Source: Halomonas sp. TD01 (GTDB lineage: Bacteria > Pseudomonadota > Gammaproteobacteria > Pseudomonadales > Halomonadaceae). Taken from it: 64,000 nucleotides of DNA. The notes below the pieces were generated by a model. The model saw only the letters and a list, made by a program, of their open reading frames with translations. It was not told the origin of the DNA and made no database searches. Made by a program: the position numbers and the translations under genes. The number at the start of each line of letters is the position of its first letter. Position 1 is the first letter of the stretch. Positions 15,807 to 24,959 of this stretch are shown in pieces. Where the stretch lies: assembly GCF_923868895.1 (NCBI RefSeq), contig NZ_OV350343.1, positions 558,001 to 622,000 of the forward strand, written 5' to 3'.

Positions 15807-17819
15807 GGTGTCGCCGCCTAAACTGGCCAAATAGCGCTCTGCCCACTGTCGCACCTCAGGATAGGCACGCTGCTCAAAGACCGCAAAGCCGTTAAGGCCG
15901 CGGGCTTTGAGTGGCGTAAAGACCGGCATGGTTAAGCCACACAGAAAATGCGCCAGCCGCTGAGCATTAGGTGGCTGGCCGAGCTTTTCGGTGTGGCGTT
16001 CAATCAGCGGTGTGGCATAGCGGATAAAATCATTATCAGACAGTGTGGTTAACGGCGGCGCATCCGGCAACCGAACTGGGTTGCCGTAGCATACCGAGCA
16101 GTGGCCACAGCGCCCCTGCTCGGTATCAAATGGCCCATCGAAGGTGGTATCCCCAAAATGCTCAGCCAATCGCCGAGTCAGGCAGCTTTCCGACTCAAAC
16201 AGTGCCAGCATGGAGTGCAACCGTTCAATTTCGATTTGCTCTCGATGTAAGCACTCATTAAACAACTGGCTCGCCAGCGCCTCGACCGAAAATCCCGGCT
16301 GACAAATTTCATACACGTCGGTCATGCGTTTGCCTTCCAGGGTCAGCCAGCCTTTATCCTGAAAGTACTCAAGTGCGGTTATCACGCGAGCCCGGGAAGC
16401 ATCAATCTGCTGCGCTTGCCCAGCCTGATGCAACCGCTCAAAATCTACCGTTCCCCAGGTCCGGGCAATAGCAATATTGTCAATCAATAGGCGAACAAAG
16501 GCCGCCCGCTCTCCTTCAAAACGCCCTACTAAGGCAGTAGGCTCAATGTGGTAGCGCAGCCGATACTCGGCTAAGAACGCAAAGCGCGGCGCAATAATGC
16601 CGTGCATTTCCAGCCGCACCAGCAACGTTTTTAGCGGCAGCAAACGGATATTAGTATCTCGGGAAAGTGTGTTGAGCAGCACTTCCCACTGACGATCTTG
16701 CGCTTGGCCGGCTGATGAAATTTCTTCCAGTAAGCGCAGAATACCCACGTATTCAGGCGTGTCGCCGTAAACGAAGTTCTCCAGCACCCTCAGTCCATCG
16801 CGCCCAGCGATCGTCAAGCAAGTCGAAGGCAACCCGTCGCGACCCGCTCGGCCAATTTCCTGGCTGTAATTCTCAATCGATTTGGGGAGATCAAAGTGCA
16901 CGACGTTGCGGATATTGCCTTTATCAATCCCCATACCAAAGGCAATGGTAGCCACAATGCAGGGCGACTCGCCGCTCATAAACTGGCGCTGGATCTCGTC
17001 ACGGCGGACTGAATCCAACCCCGCATGGTAGGCCTGGGCGGCAATCCCATGGGCCGCTAGCGCGTTTGCCACCTGCTCGGCGGTTTGCTGCAAGGTGACG
17101 TAAATAATCGTGGGCGCTTCGTTGCCAGGCGGCATTTGCGGTTTAAGCCAATCAATCAGCTGCTGCTGACGATTTTCCATCGCGGGCGCCACCAGAAGCT
17201 CTAAGTTAGCGCGGTAAAAGCCGGTGGTAATGACATTTTTCGGAACGATGGAAAACTTCTCACGCATATCCGCGATAACCGCTGGCGTGGCCGTGGCAGT
17301 CAGTAGCAGTACCTGGGGAATGGCGAAATCGCGCTGATAATCCGGCAGTTTGAGGTAATCCGGGCGGAAGTTATGTCCCCACTCAGAGAGGCAGTGTGCT
17401 TCATCAACCACTAGCAGCGATATCTGTACTTGGCGTAGAAAGTGCCGAAAACGCTCGTTCTTAAGCCGCTCCACCGACACCATGAGGATTTTCAGCTCAC
17501 CGTTTTTGGCGCGCTCCATCACATCACGGGTCGTAGCGCGATCTTGGGTGGAATCAATGCTGGCCGCTGCAACACCATGGCGTGCCAGAAAAGCGAGTTG
17601 ATCCTGCATCAGCGCCAGCAGCGGCGATACCACCAGCGTCAGGTGCGGAAGATGAAGTGCAGGCAGCTGATAGCAGAGCGACTTCCCTGCCCCCGTGGCA
17701 AAAATCGCTGCGGTAGAGTGCCCATCCAACACTCTAGACACCACCGCCTGCTGGCCGCCGCGGAAATCATCAAATCCGAATACTGTCTTCAGCGTCTGCT
17801 GCGGTGATAGTGAGGTCAT
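15777..17819 (-). CDS. recQ: RecQ-family ATP-dependent DNA helicase
   Basis: Superfamily 2 3'-5' helicase for recombination and fork repair, about 680 residues. Motif I TGAGKS (42-47), the DEAH box VVDEAH (137-142), the aromatic-rich [12 protein letters not shown] loop, [17 protein letters not shown] and [10 protein letters not shown] (motif VI) are visible. The zinc-binding part is recognisable by CGHCSVC. After it the C-terminal ~90 residues do not look like a canonical HRDC domain, so this is probably the non-enteric RecQ subtype. The ATG at 17819 is chosen over an upstream in-frame start because AGGGA precedes it and similarity begins there. Its last codons overlap the convergent COG0523 gene by 30 bases. 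Confidence 0.92.
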   Translation of the reverse strand: MTSLSPQQTLKTVFGFDDFRGGQQAVVSRVLDGHSTAAIFATGAGKSLCYQLPALHLPHLTLVVSPLLALMQDQLAFLARHGVAAASIDSTQDRATTRDVMERAKNGELKILMVSVERLKNERFRHFLRQVQISLLVVDEAHCLSEWGHNFRPDYLKLPDYQRDFAIPQVLLLTATATPAVIADMREKFSIVPKNVITTGFYRANLELLVAPAMENRQQQLIDWLKPQMPPGNEAPTIIYVTLQQTAEQVANALAAHGIAAQAYHAGLDSVRRDEIQRQFMSGESPCIVATIAFGMGIDKGNIRNVVHFDLPKSIENYSQEIGRAGRDGLPSTCLTIAGRDGLRVLENFVYGDTPEYVGILRLLEEISSAGQAQDRQWEVLLNTLSRDTNIRLLPLKTLLVRLEMHGIIAPRFAFLAEYRLRYHIEPTALVGRFEGERAAFVRLLIDNIAIARTWGTVDFERLHQAGQAQQIDASRARVITALEYFQDKGWLTLEGKRMTDVYEICQPGFSVEALASQLFNECLHREQIEIERLHSMLALFESESCLTRRLAEHFGDTTFDGPFDTEQGRCGHCSVCYGNPVRLPDAPPLTTLSDNDFIRYATPLIERHTEKLGQPPNAQRLAHFLCGLTMPVFTPLKARGLNGFAVFEQRAYPEVRQWAERYLASLGGDTLLPSGERIG

Positions 17820-17858
17820 GGCCGGTCCCTGGAGAGTCAAAAAAACGAGAGTCAACAT

Positions 17859-17880
17859 ACGTTAGCGGCTAAGCTAACGT
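17859..17880. repeat. Inverted repeat between recQ and SulP
   Basis: ACGTTAGC / GCTAACGT with a 6-base loop forms an 8-bp hairpin 40 bases upstream of recQ. It lacks an immediate T-run on either strand, so it is a weak terminator candidate or an operator. Confidence 0.4.
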
Positions 17881-17930
17881 GTTCACGTCGTTTTCTCCAA
17901 TTAGTCGTCTTACCCAATTAACGGTAGCCG

Positions 17931-19670
17931 TTAAGAACAAGGCTGTGGCGTCTCCTTCTGCGTGGACAGAGCCAGCGCCTGCCAAGCCTCAAAGGTGGTA
18001 AAAAACACCCGCCCCGTTAGCTCACGGTAAAGCGCCGTATTCGTTAAGCGATCCATCACAGGGCCTTTCACCTCTGCCAAATGAAGCATCGCGCCAGCAT
18101 CTTTTAACCGTCCGTTAATGGCTTCTAGGCTTTCAAGCGCGGACGCATCAATCACATTCACCGCTTGGCAGGTCAGTACAATATGCTTTAACGAGGGCGA
18201 ACGAGCAGCCAGCGCCATCACGGTATCTTCTAAGTAGCGAGCGTTAGCAAAGTAAAGGCTTTCATCAATGCGCAACATGGCCACGTGTTCATCGGTTTCA
18301 ACGTCATGGCGCTTCACGTTGCGGAAGTGCTCGGTGCCCGGCACCCGGCCCACCACGGCACTGTGGGGCTGGCTGGTGCGGTAAAGATGTAGCCCTAACG
18401 AAAGCACAACGCCGCTGATAATACCGACCTCGACACTGTGCAGCAGGGTCAGTAGTAAGGTCGCCACCATTGCCACGCCGTCGCTGCGGGAGTATTGCCA
18501 AGTGCGCTTTACTGCAGGCAGATCAATCAATGTGCCCACGGCGACGATAATGGTAGCGGCCAATGTCGCCGTCGGCAGGAATGCCAGCAGACCAGTGAGC
18601 AACAACGTTGCAAGCACGATACCCAAGGCGGTAAATGCCCCGGCTAACGGTGTTGCCGCGCCCGCTTCAAAGTTCACTACCGAGCGTGAAAACCCACCTG
18701 ACACCGGCGACCCGCCGCTGATGCCAGCACCAAAATTGGCCATTCCCAGGGCAATAAGCTCTTGATTAGGATCGATACGCTGGCGGCGCTTAGCGGCCAG
18801 CGTTTGCGCCACGGATACCGACTCCACAAAGCCTACCAAGCTGATCAGTAAGGCCGCAGGCAATAGGCCAAGCCACAACGACTGATCTAGGCTAGGCAGC
18901 GCAATGGCGGGCAAGCCGCTAGGCACAAAGCCGACCAGCCCCACACCGCGCTGATCTAGATTAAGCTGCCAAGCTAGTAGTGTGGTGACGATCACTGCCG
19001 AAATCGGCGCGGCTTTAACCATCAACCCTGAAGCGCTGGCTGAGACGCCTATAGCCATCAGCCATGTGTGTAACCGCTTGCGGCAAATCAGCAGATAGCC
19101 CCACACCCCTAAACCAATCAGCAGCGTGATGAGATTGACCTGCTGCCACTGACTGAACAGTGCGCCCAGCAGCTCAATAACATTATGTCCCGTGGCCTCC
19201 ACGCCTAGAATATGCTTGAACTGACTAATGGCGATCAAGATACCCGACGCAGTGATAAACCCAGAAATAACCGGATGGCTTAAGAAGTTGACTAAAAAGC
19301 CCAGCCGCAGAACGCCCATGGCGATCAACATCAATCCTGAAAGCGCAGCCAACACCAATGCAGCGCCAATATATTCAGGGCTGCCTGGAATGGCAAAGCT
19401 GCTTAAAGCCGACGCCGTCATTAACGCTGCCACGGCTACCGGCCCTACCGCCAAGCTGGCACTGGTACCAAAGATGGCGTAAAGCACCAGCGGTAGCATA
19501 CTGGCATACAGGCCCATCTCTGGCGGCAACCCAGCCAGCAAGGCATAGGCCAGCGCCTGGGGCACCAACATTAGCGTGACGATAACGGCTGCCAGCGCAT
19601 CTTTAAATAACAAAGCCTGGTTATAGCGCTGCAGCCAGCCAATCAAAGGCACCCAACGCTCTATGATCAT
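17931..19670 (-). CDS. SulP-family inorganic anion transporter with STAS domain
   Basis: Inner-membrane SLC26/SulP carrier of about 579 residues for sulfate, bicarbonate or a related anion. The N-terminal part shows the family signature PQALAYALLAGLPPEMGLYASMLP followed by about a dozen hydrophobic segments and the conserved GIVSAIVALP-like core region. The last ~130 residues form a cytoplasmic STAS domain containing the DASALESLEAIN loop. The ATG at 19670 gives the usual N-terminus (IERWVPLIGWL); an upstream in-frame start would add nine residues. The next gene upstream in the same direction is a TIGR01244 protein often linked to sulfur metabolism, favouring sulfate or another sulfur oxyanion, though bicarbonate cannot be excluded. 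Confidence 0.9.
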   Translation of the reverse strand: MIIERWVPLIGWLQRYNQALLFKDALAAVIVTLMLVPQALAYALLAGLPPEMGLYASMLPLVLYAIFGTSASLAVGPVAVAALMTASALSSFAIPGSPEYIGAALVLAALSGLMLIAMGVLRLGFLVNFLSHPVISGFITASGILIAISQFKHILGVEATGHNVIELLGALFSQWQQVNLITLLIGLGVWGYLLICRKRLHTWLMAIGVSASASGLMVKAAPISAVIVTTLLAWQLNLDQRGVGLVGFVPSGLPAIALPSLDQSLWLGLLPAALLISLVGFVESVSVAQTLAAKRRQRIDPNQELIALGMANFGAGISGGSPVSGGFSRSVVNFEAGAATPLAGAFTALGIVLATLLLTGLLAFLPTATLAATIIVAVGTLIDLPAVKRTWQYSRSDGVAMVATLLLTLLHSVEVGIISGVVLSLGLHLYRTSQPHSAVVGRVPGTEHFRNVKRHDVETDEHVAMLRIDESLYFANARYLEDTVMALAARSPSLKHIVLTCQAVNVIDASALESLEAINGRLKDAGAMLHLAEVKGPVMDRLTNTALYRELTGRVFFTTFEAWQALALSTQKETPQPCS

Positions 19671-19723
19671 GGGGCATACTCGTTCTGGTAATAACACTGA
19701 CCACGACGAATCACATCGCCCGC

Positions 19724-20152
19724 TTACGCTGTCTGATTTTCGAGCCCATGACGGTGTTCTTCCAAATCAAAACCGGCTGCTTTTGCAGCGGAAAACAGTT
19801 CCGCCAGATCGCACTTCTCAGTGTGGCGCTTGGCGTAAGCCCAAAGATGGGTAGCGCGCTTACCTGACCGGCAGAACGCCAAAATGGGCCGGGGTAGCTG
19901 CTGCAACGCCTCAGCGAAAGCGGCTACATCCGCTTGGCTATACTCGCCGGGGGTCACAGGGATGTGCACCCAGTGAAGTCCGATTTCCGCTGCTTTGCGG
20001 CGATAAGCATCTTCACCTGGAAACTCAGCGCTTTCACCCGGCTTGCAGTTACAGATCACCGTTTTAAAGCCCTGTTCTTTTACTTGCTCGAGCCCTTCTA
20101 CCGTGAGCTGCGAAGTAATATCGACGCCCTTCTCTAACGGTTGTGTTTGCAT
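19724..20152 (-). CDS. TIGR01244 (DUF442) cysteine-phosphatase-fold protein
   Basis: 142 residues. The loop CRSGKRA (Cys94 to Ala100) is the phosphate/persulfide-binding loop of the PTP/rhodanese-like fold. DITSQLTVEGLEQVKEQGFKTVICNCKPGE near the N-terminus is the DUF442 signature. Members are annotated as beta-lactamase-hydrolase-like proteins or sulfur transferases because the same domain is fused to persulfide dioxygenases (Blh). Actual substrate unknown. It lies 53 bases upstream of the SulP gene in the same direction, so the pair may act together in sulfur handling; this is inference. Confidence 0.82.
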   Translation of the reverse strand: MQTQPLEKGVDITSQLTVEGLEQVKEQGFKTVICNCKPGESAEFPGEDAYRRKAAEIGLHWVHIPVTPGEYSQADVAAFAEALQQLPRPILAFCRSGKRATHLWAYAKRHTEKCDLAELFSAAKAAGFDLEEHRHGLENQTA

Positions 20153-20265
20153 GCATCTCTCCTAGCGTTTCTCACTGCCGTTTTAAGCAGCAGTGCAGGC
20201 ATAACATGCCATTGAAATAATGTTATAAACATAGCTTATTTTGGAATATAAGCAATAGCGCACTA

Positions 20266-20304
20266 CAAAAACACCCGGGGCTTTGTTGAGAAAAGCCCCG
20301 GGTG
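20266..20304 (-). terminator. Rho-independent terminator after the DUF1653 gene
   Basis: Perfect 13-bp GC-rich stem CACCCGGGGCTTT / AAAGCCCCGGGTG (20272-20284 and 20292-20304) with a 7-base loop. Read on the minus strand it is followed by TTTTTG, so it ends the TruC/TcdA/DUF1653-side transcript. Confidence 0.88.
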
Positions 20305-20369
20305 GCGCATAAATACCGAAGGGAGAAACGTAACGCTATTGAGTGTTGTCGCTATTGGGGAACGCCGGA

Positions 20370-20591
20370 TTAATTAAACACTTTTTCTAACGCAAAGCGC
20401 GGCTGTGGTTGGCTGTCTTTGTTAACGCTTTCAGTGAACATTGTAAGCGGGCGCACCCACAGGCCGTAGTCGCCATAAAGCGCACGGTAAACTACCAGCA
20501 CCTCTTCAGTTTCACTGTGCTGAGCGGTGCCCAGCACTTCGTAAAGGCTGCCTTTATAGTGGCGATATATACCAGGAACAGGCGCAGTCAT
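20370..20591 (-). CDS. DUF1653 domain protein
   Basis: 73 residues forming one DUF1653 domain: GIYRHYKGSLYEVLGTAQHSETEE, then VVYRALYGDYGLWVRPLTMFTE and a short RFALEKV tail. The fold is a small beta barrel and the function is unknown. The ATG overlaps the tcdA stop (ATGA), so the two are translationally coupled. A strong terminator follows. Confidence 0.9.
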   Translation of the reverse strand: MTAPVPGIYRHYKGSLYEVLGTAQHSETEEVLVVYRALYGDYGLWVRPLTMFTESVNKDSQPQPRFALEKVFN

Positions 20592-21412
20592 TCACTTTCC
20601 TCTTGATGGGTCGTTGATGGCATGGGCTTAGCGGCTTTTTTAGCCAACCGTTCAAGCACTTTTGAGGCAGCGACAAAACCAAACGTACCAGTGACAAAGG
20701 TGGCGGCGCCAAAGCCTGAGGCGCAGTCTAAACGGGTCGCGTCACCGTTGCCGGGCTTTTGCAGGCAAACTTCACCATCAGCGCTGGGATACACTAACTG
20801 CTCATCAGAATAGACACACTCAACGGAAAAGCGCCGCTTTGGATTACGGGAAAAACCGTAATCCCTGCGCAGCCGCGAGCGCACCTTGGAAAGTAGCGGG
20901 TCGTGTTCAGTGCGCGTTAAATCTGCCACCTGAATGCGGGTAGGATCTGTCTGACCGCCGGCAGCTCCCGTCACGGTAATCGGTAGTTTACGTCGTTTGC
21001 ACCAGGCGATTAGCGCTGCCTTAGCGATGACGCTGTCAATGGCATCGACCACATGATCGGCATCATCGGGAATACGCTCGGCCAAGTTGGAGGGTGTGAC
21101 AAAAGCGGTGTCAGCCACAATCTCAATCTCCGGGGCAATCAAACGACAGCGCTCAGCCAACACCGCCACCTTGGGCTGACCAATAGTACCGTCTAGCGCG
21201 TGGAGCTGGCGATTCACATTGGACACGCACACATCATCCAGATCAATCAGCGTCAGCTTGCCAATACCAGAGCGCGCCAGGGCTTCCACTGTCCAACTGC
21301 CCACACCGCCCACACCCACTACCACAACATGGGCATGGCGAAACGCCTCAGCGGCACGCTGGCCATACAGGCGACGAATGCCACCAAAGCGAAAGTCGTA
21401 ATCCGAAGACAT
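20588..21412 (-). CDS. tcdA: tRNA threonylcarbamoyladenosine dehydratase
   Basis: E1-like enzyme that cyclises t6A37 in ANN-decoding tRNAs to ct6A using ATP. 274 residues. Visible are the N-terminal RFGGIRRLYGQRAAEAF, the nucleotide-binding GVGGVGSWTVEALARSGIG (33-51), LIDLDDVCVSNVNRQ, DAIDSVIAKAALI and the VTGAAGGQTDPTRI loop. All are diagnostic of TcdA (CsdL) rather than ThiF or MoeB. The enteric enzyme works with the CsdA-CsdE sulfur relay, which is not seen nearby. Coupled to the following DUF1653 gene. Confidence 0.94.
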   Translation of the reverse strand: MSSDYDFRFGGIRRLYGQRAAEAFRHAHVVVVGVGGVGSWTVEALARSGIGKLTLIDLDDVCVSNVNRQLHALDGTIGQPKVAVLAERCRLIAPEIEIVADTAFVTPSNLAERIPDDADHVVDAIDSVIAKAALIAWCKRRKLPITVTGAAGGQTDPTRIQVADLTRTEHDPLLSKVRSRLRRDYGFSRNPKRRFSVECVYSDEQLVYPSADGEVCLQKPGNGDATRLDCASGFGAATFVTGTFGFVAASKVLERLAKKAAKPMPSTTHQEESE

Positions 21413-21454
21413 GGCAGGTTCTCTCTAATAAAAACATGGCTCGATTCGTACCAG

Positions 21455-22225
21455 CTACCGCTGAAGCACTGTGGGCGTGGCAATGGGTGGGGTTCGCACG
21501 CTGTCTAGCGGCAGATGCCCAACCCAGCCGAACTGCTCGAACAGGCTTCTCATGGTCTCGTCGAGTGCGCAGCTTAGCTGGATACGCTTATCGATCAACG
21601 GGTGATCAAACGCCAAATAGGTGGCAGCCAGCAGCAGACGGGGAGCATTAAGCTGATCCGCAAAAAAGCGGTTGTGGACACTTTTTCCGTGTTTGGCATC
21701 GCCAATAACCGGATAACCACGCCGAGAAAGGTGGCGACGTATCTGATGTCGCCTCCCGGTCATGGGCCGCGCTTCCACTAGCGAATAGCGCGCCACCGGA
21801 TAGCGGTCTACCTGTACAGGCAGTTCAACACTATCCAGGCGGCGAATATCGGTCATCGCGGGCATAGCAGGCATCTCGGCCTTGGGCCGCGTACCATCTT
21901 CTTCCCGTAACGGGTAATCAAGGCGCTCTTGCTCCGGCGCCTTGCCCCTTACTACCGCCAGATAGCGTTTTTCTACCTGCCGCTCGCTGAAGGCTTCACT
22001 TAACAAGGCTGCCGCCTCGGATGATAAGCCAAACACCATCACTCCAGAGGTAGGTCTATCTAACCGATGCACTGGATACACCCGTTTGCCAATTTGGTCG
22101 CGCAGACGTTGAAGCAAAAACTCTGTTTCTCCACGCGCCAGCGCCGAGCGGTGCACCAGTAACCCAGACGGCTTATGCACTGCAACAAGGTGCTCATCCT
22201 GATAAAGGATGTTCAATGGCAACAT
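21455..22225 (-). CDS. truC: tRNA pseudouridine(65) synthase
   Basis: RluA-family pseudouridine synthase of about 256 residues. The N-terminal LYQDEHLVAVHKPSGLLVHRS and the catalytic-loop HRLDRPTSGV with Asp56 are typical of TruC, as are TGRRHQIRRHL and the C-terminal RLLLAATYLAFDHP. The ATG at 22225 is preferred over an upstream in-frame start because GGGGAG is present and similarity starts immediately after it. No S4 domain is present, consistent with TruC. Lies 42 bases upstream of tcdA in the same direction, so two tRNA-modification genes are probably cotranscribed. Confidence 0.9.
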   Translation of the reverse strand: MLPLNILYQDEHLVAVHKPSGLLVHRSALARGETEFLLQRLRDQIGKRVYPVHRLDRPTSGVMVFGLSSEAAALLSEAFSERQVEKRYLAVVRGKAPEQERLDYPLREEDGTRPKAEMPAMPAMTDIRRLDSVELPVQVDRYPVARYSLVEARPMTGRRHQIRRHLSRRGYPVIGDAKHGKSVHNRFFADQLNAPRLLLAATYLAFDHPLIDKRIQLSCALDETMRSLFEQFGWVGHLPLDSVRTPPIATPTVLQR

Positions 22226-22367
22226 GGCACTCCCCGATAGCGGCAATTGAGATAACAAATCGCAGTGATTTGAAGCAGCGCGCTATTGTCGCGGCTTAAC
22301 GGTTCAATGTCATCCGCTACTAGCGGCATCAAGAAAGCGAATAGCCCCAATACCCAATCCATTGGCA

Positions 22368-22404
22368 GAGTTGCTTCCAGGAAGCTACCTTAAAGTGGCA
22401 ACTC
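22368..22404. promoter_or_regulatory. Nested inverted repeats upstream of sodC
   Basis: GAGTTGC (22368-22374) and GCAACTC (22398-22404) form a perfect 7-bp dyad. Inside it lies the 13-base palindrome GCTTCCAGGAAGC (22373-22385). The structure ends 40 bases before the sodC start. It looks like a regulator-binding site, but no specific family could be matched. Confidence 0.4.
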
Positions 22405-22444
22405 GTCTTACGAGCTTCCATGGATAAGGAAAGGAGAATGCACT

Positions 22445-22978
22445 ATGCGTTATTCACTACCGCTAACAGGTATTGCCGCGGGGCTATTGCTGGCAACCAC
22501 CGCTCAGGCCAATGAGACGCTCGACGTTGAAATGCACAAGGTCAGCGCTGAAGGAATTGAACAGTCTATTGGGACTGTCGCTATTGAGCATACTGAGCAC
22601 GGCGTGTTGCTTACGCCGTCGTTAACTGACCTAGAGCCCGGTGTATACGGCTTTCATGTCCACCAAAATGCCAGTTGCGAGCCTGCTGAAAACGATAGCG
22701 GCGAAATGACAGCAGCGCTGTCTGCTGGTGGTCACTACGACCCAGAAGAGTCCGACACCCACCAAGGTCCTTACGGCGACGGTCATCTGGGTGACCTACC
22801 GGTTCTCACAGTGAATGAAGATGGTGAAGCTAACCTTCCCGTGTTGGCACCGCGCTTGAGCATGGAAGATATGCCAGGACGAAGCCTGATGATTCACGCT
22901 GGCGGCGATACTTATTCAGATGATCCCCACTTAGGCGGCGGCGGTGCGCGCATGGCCTGCGGCGTCGTTGAATCGTAA
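22445..22978 (+). CDS. sodC: Periplasmic superoxide dismutase [Cu-Zn]
   Basis: Dismutates superoxide in the periplasm. 177 residues. A signal peptide runs to about Ala22 (hydrophobic core IAAGLLLATTAQA). The metal ligands can be read: His71 and His73 in GFHVHQN, His97 (bridging), His106, His114 and Asp117 for zinc, and His151 for copper, with Cys78 and Cys172 as the conserved disulfide pair. AAGGAG lies upstream of the ATG. The gene is monocistronic with its own terminator. All catalytic residues are intact, so it should be active. Confidence 0.96.
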   Translation: MRYSLPLTGIAAGLLLATTAQANETLDVEMHKVSAEGIEQSIGTVAIEHTEHGVLLTPSLTDLEPGVYGFHVHQNASCEPAENDSGEMTAALSAGGHYDPEESDTHQGPYGDGHLGDLPVLTVNEDGEANLPVLAPRLSMEDMPGRSLMIHAGGDTYSDDPHLGGGGARMACGVVES

Positions 22979-23009
22979 CGTTTAAAACTCATCATTGTGA
23001 CGACTTATC

Positions 23010-23034
23010 GGGCAGCGTAGCGCTGCCCTTTTTT
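23010..23034 (+). terminator. Rho-independent terminator of sodC
   Basis: 8-bp stem GGGCAGCG / CGCTGCCC (23010-23017 and 23021-23028) with loop TAG, followed by six T residues on the plus strand. Confidence 0.92.
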
Positions 23035-23060
23035 GTGTTGATGATTTCTTGTGTTGATGA
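23033..23060. repeat. Two-copy 16-bp-period duplication
   Basis: TTGTGTTGATGA occurs at 23033-23044 and 23049-23060 directly after the sodC terminator. No function is apparent. Confidence 0.65.
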
Positions 23061-23223
23061 AGCCTTATGTTGTTGGTTGCTCTCGCTAGCACCATAGGCA
23101 ACTAAAGTCTTAAAGCGATTCTCCTGATGAGTCGGTACATTCAGCCCGGCCAAATAAGCGTGCTAACAAGTAACTCACTAGCATGCACAACCATCTTAAT
23201 TCCCTTGATACTGAGTGCCCTAA

Positions 23224-24705
23224 ATGATCACCTTCATTGTATCGATACTGCTTCTAGTCGTGGGCTACTTCACCTACGGCAAGTTTGTTGAGCGCGTGTT
23301 TGTTACTGACCGCAAGCGTCAAACACCGGCGTTTAGTATGCGTGACAATATTGACTATGTGCCGATGAACACCACGCGCAACTCACTTATTCAATTGCTT
23401 AACATTGCCGGTGTCGGCCCAATTTTTGGCCCCATTTTAGGGGCGCTTTATGGCCCGGTGGCCTTCATATGGATTGTGATTGGTTGCATCTTCGCGGGTG
23501 CCGTACATGATTACCTCACCGGTATGATCTCGATTCGCAATCACGGGGCTCATTTGCCTCAATTGGCGGGTAAGTTTCTCGGTAAAACCATGAAGCATGT
23601 GGTCAACGGCTTTGCAATTTTGCTGTTGTTACTAGTGGGCACGGTCTTTGTAACCTCGCCTGCAGCGCTACTTTCTAATATGACGTCGCTCTCTCTAACG
23701 CTGATTATTGTAGCGATTTTTGCCTACTATCTGGTTGCTACGCTGCTGCCGATTGATAAAGTCATTGGGCGTATCTACCCTTACTTTGGTGCTTTGCTGC
23801 TTTTCAGCGCAGCAGGCATTGGCATCGGTTTGGTTGTTACCGGCGCACCGATTCCAGAACTCTCTTTCCAGAACATGCATCCGGAAGGCGCGCCCATTTT
23901 TCCGCTGCTGTTCTTAACGATCTCCTGCGGTGCTCTATCAGGCTTCCATGCCACGCAAACCCCTATCATTTCGCGCACTACGCAAAACGAAACCAATGGC
24001 CGTCGAATCTTTTACGGGATGATGATTGCAGAGGGCGTGATTGCGATGATCTGGGCCGCCGCCGCCATGAGCCTATTCCAGGGTGAACAATCGCTGTCTG
24101 CTGTGTTAGCGGCTGGCGGCCCTGCCGCGGTAGTGAGCGAAGTGTCTATTTCCATGCTTGGTGCAGTAGGCGGAACGTTGGCTGTGCTAGGCGTTATTGT
24201 GCTGCCTATTACCTCAGGCGATACCGCCTTTCGCAGTGCACGGATGATTATTGCTGACTATCTAAAGGTTGAGCAGAAACCAATTATTAAGCGCATTTTG
24301 ATCGCCCTGCCACTGTTTGTTGCTTCTTACGCGCTTACCCACATGGACTTCACACTGCTATGGCGCTACTTCTCCTGGGCCAACCAAACCACGGCGGTGA
24401 TTGCGCTGTGGGTTGGCACCATGTACCTCGTGTTGTCGCGTAAACCTTATCTGATCACGTCGATCCCAGCCGTCTTTATGACCATGGCGACTTTTACCTA
24501 TTTAGCCTACGCACCGATTGGCTTTGGCTTGCCACTGCAAACGAGCTATATCGTGGCAGCTCTGGGTACGCTGGTATGCATTGCACTCTTCATGAAGCGT
24601 GTACACCGATTAAGCCGCGCTACCTTTGCTGTTGATGAGCATGCTGATGACTTCGGTGAAGGCAAAGAGGGACAAACACAAACACTATCTACTGCTACCA
24701 AGTAA
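23224..24705 (+). CDS. CstA-family carbon-starvation/peptide transporter (short form)
   Basis: Inner-membrane protein of 493 residues with about 13 hydrophobic segments. Family blocks visible include YVPMNTTRNSLIQLLNIAGVGPIFGPILGALYGP, GAVHDYLTGMISIRNHG, SGFHATQTPIISRTTQNE and LPITSGDTAFRSARMI. E. coli CstA and BtsT are about 700-716 residues; this one belongs to the shorter group, missing roughly 200 C-terminal residues' worth of length. Long-form relatives import peptides or pyruvate; the substrate here is not known. It stands alone between sodC and the ABC operon and has its own terminator. Confidence 0.92.
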   Translation: MITFIVSILLLVVGYFTYGKFVERVFVTDRKRQTPAFSMRDNIDYVPMNTTRNSLIQLLNIAGVGPIFGPILGALYGPVAFIWIVIGCIFAGAVHDYLTGMISIRNHGAHLPQLAGKFLGKTMKHVVNGFAILLLLLVGTVFVTSPAALLSNMTSLSLTLIIVAIFAYYLVATLLPIDKVIGRIYPYFGALLLFSAAGIGIGLVVTGAPIPELSFQNMHPEGAPIFPLLFLTISCGALSGFHATQTPIISRTTQNETNGRRIFYGMMIAEGVIAMIWAAAAMSLFQGEQSLSAVLAAGGPAAVVSEVSISMLGAVGGTLAVLGVIVLPITSGDTAFRSARMIIADYLKVEQKPIIKRILIALPLFVASYALTHMDFTLLWRYFSWANQTTAVIALWVGTMYLVLSRKPYLITSIPAVFMTMATFTYLAYAPIGFGLPLQTSYIVAALGTLVCIALFMKRVHRLSRATFAVDEHADDFGEGKEGQTQTLSTATK

Positions 24706-24734
24706 GTTATTGTTTTACTAACCTGAAGAAACAA

Positions 24735-24762
24735 AAGCGCTGAGCTAATCAGCGCTTTTTTT
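24735..24762 (+). terminator. Rho-independent terminator of the CstA gene
   Basis: Stem AAGCGCTGA / TCAGCGCTT with loop GCTAA, followed by a run of T residues, 30 bases after the stop codon. Confidence 0.9.
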
Positions 24763-24806
24763 ATGGGTACACCCTTCCCTTCATTTTAGCCCTGTATTTT
24801 GAAAAT

Positions 24807-24845
24807 CTGTTTTTAAAAACTGTTTTAACAAACTGTTTTGACGAC
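24807..24845. repeat. Three-copy 13-bp tandem repeat (CTGTTTT core)
   Basis: CTGTTTTTAAAAA, CTGTTTTAACAAA and CTGTTTTGACGAC follow one another at 24807, 24820 and 24833 with an exact 13-base period, in the region upstream of the ABC operon. It may be a slippage duplication or a cluster of regulator half-sites. Confidence 0.7.
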
Positions 24846-24915
24846 CTTTGTTAACCACATAAATACGCTTTTTAGACGCAGACTTAACGCATAGATTGAT
24901 GCCCATCCAGCCAAT

Positions 24916-24928
24916 GTTATATCATAAC
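24916..24928. promoter_or_regulatory. Zur-box-like operator upstream of the ABC importer operon
   Basis: GTTATATCATAAC matches the enteric Zur core GTTATANTATAAC at all defined positions except one, and is preceded by AAT as in the longer consensus. It lies 31 bases before the first start codon, a repressor position. A second such site precedes the COG0523 gene at 14522. Regulation by Zur is inferred. Confidence 0.6.
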
Positions 24929-24959
24929 TAAAATATCTTATTGAGCGGTATAGCAAACG

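Noticed and set aside
20215-20228. GTTATAAACATAG considered as a third Zur box upstream of the TIGR01244 gene
   Set aside because: Only the left half matches the Zur core; the right half does not.
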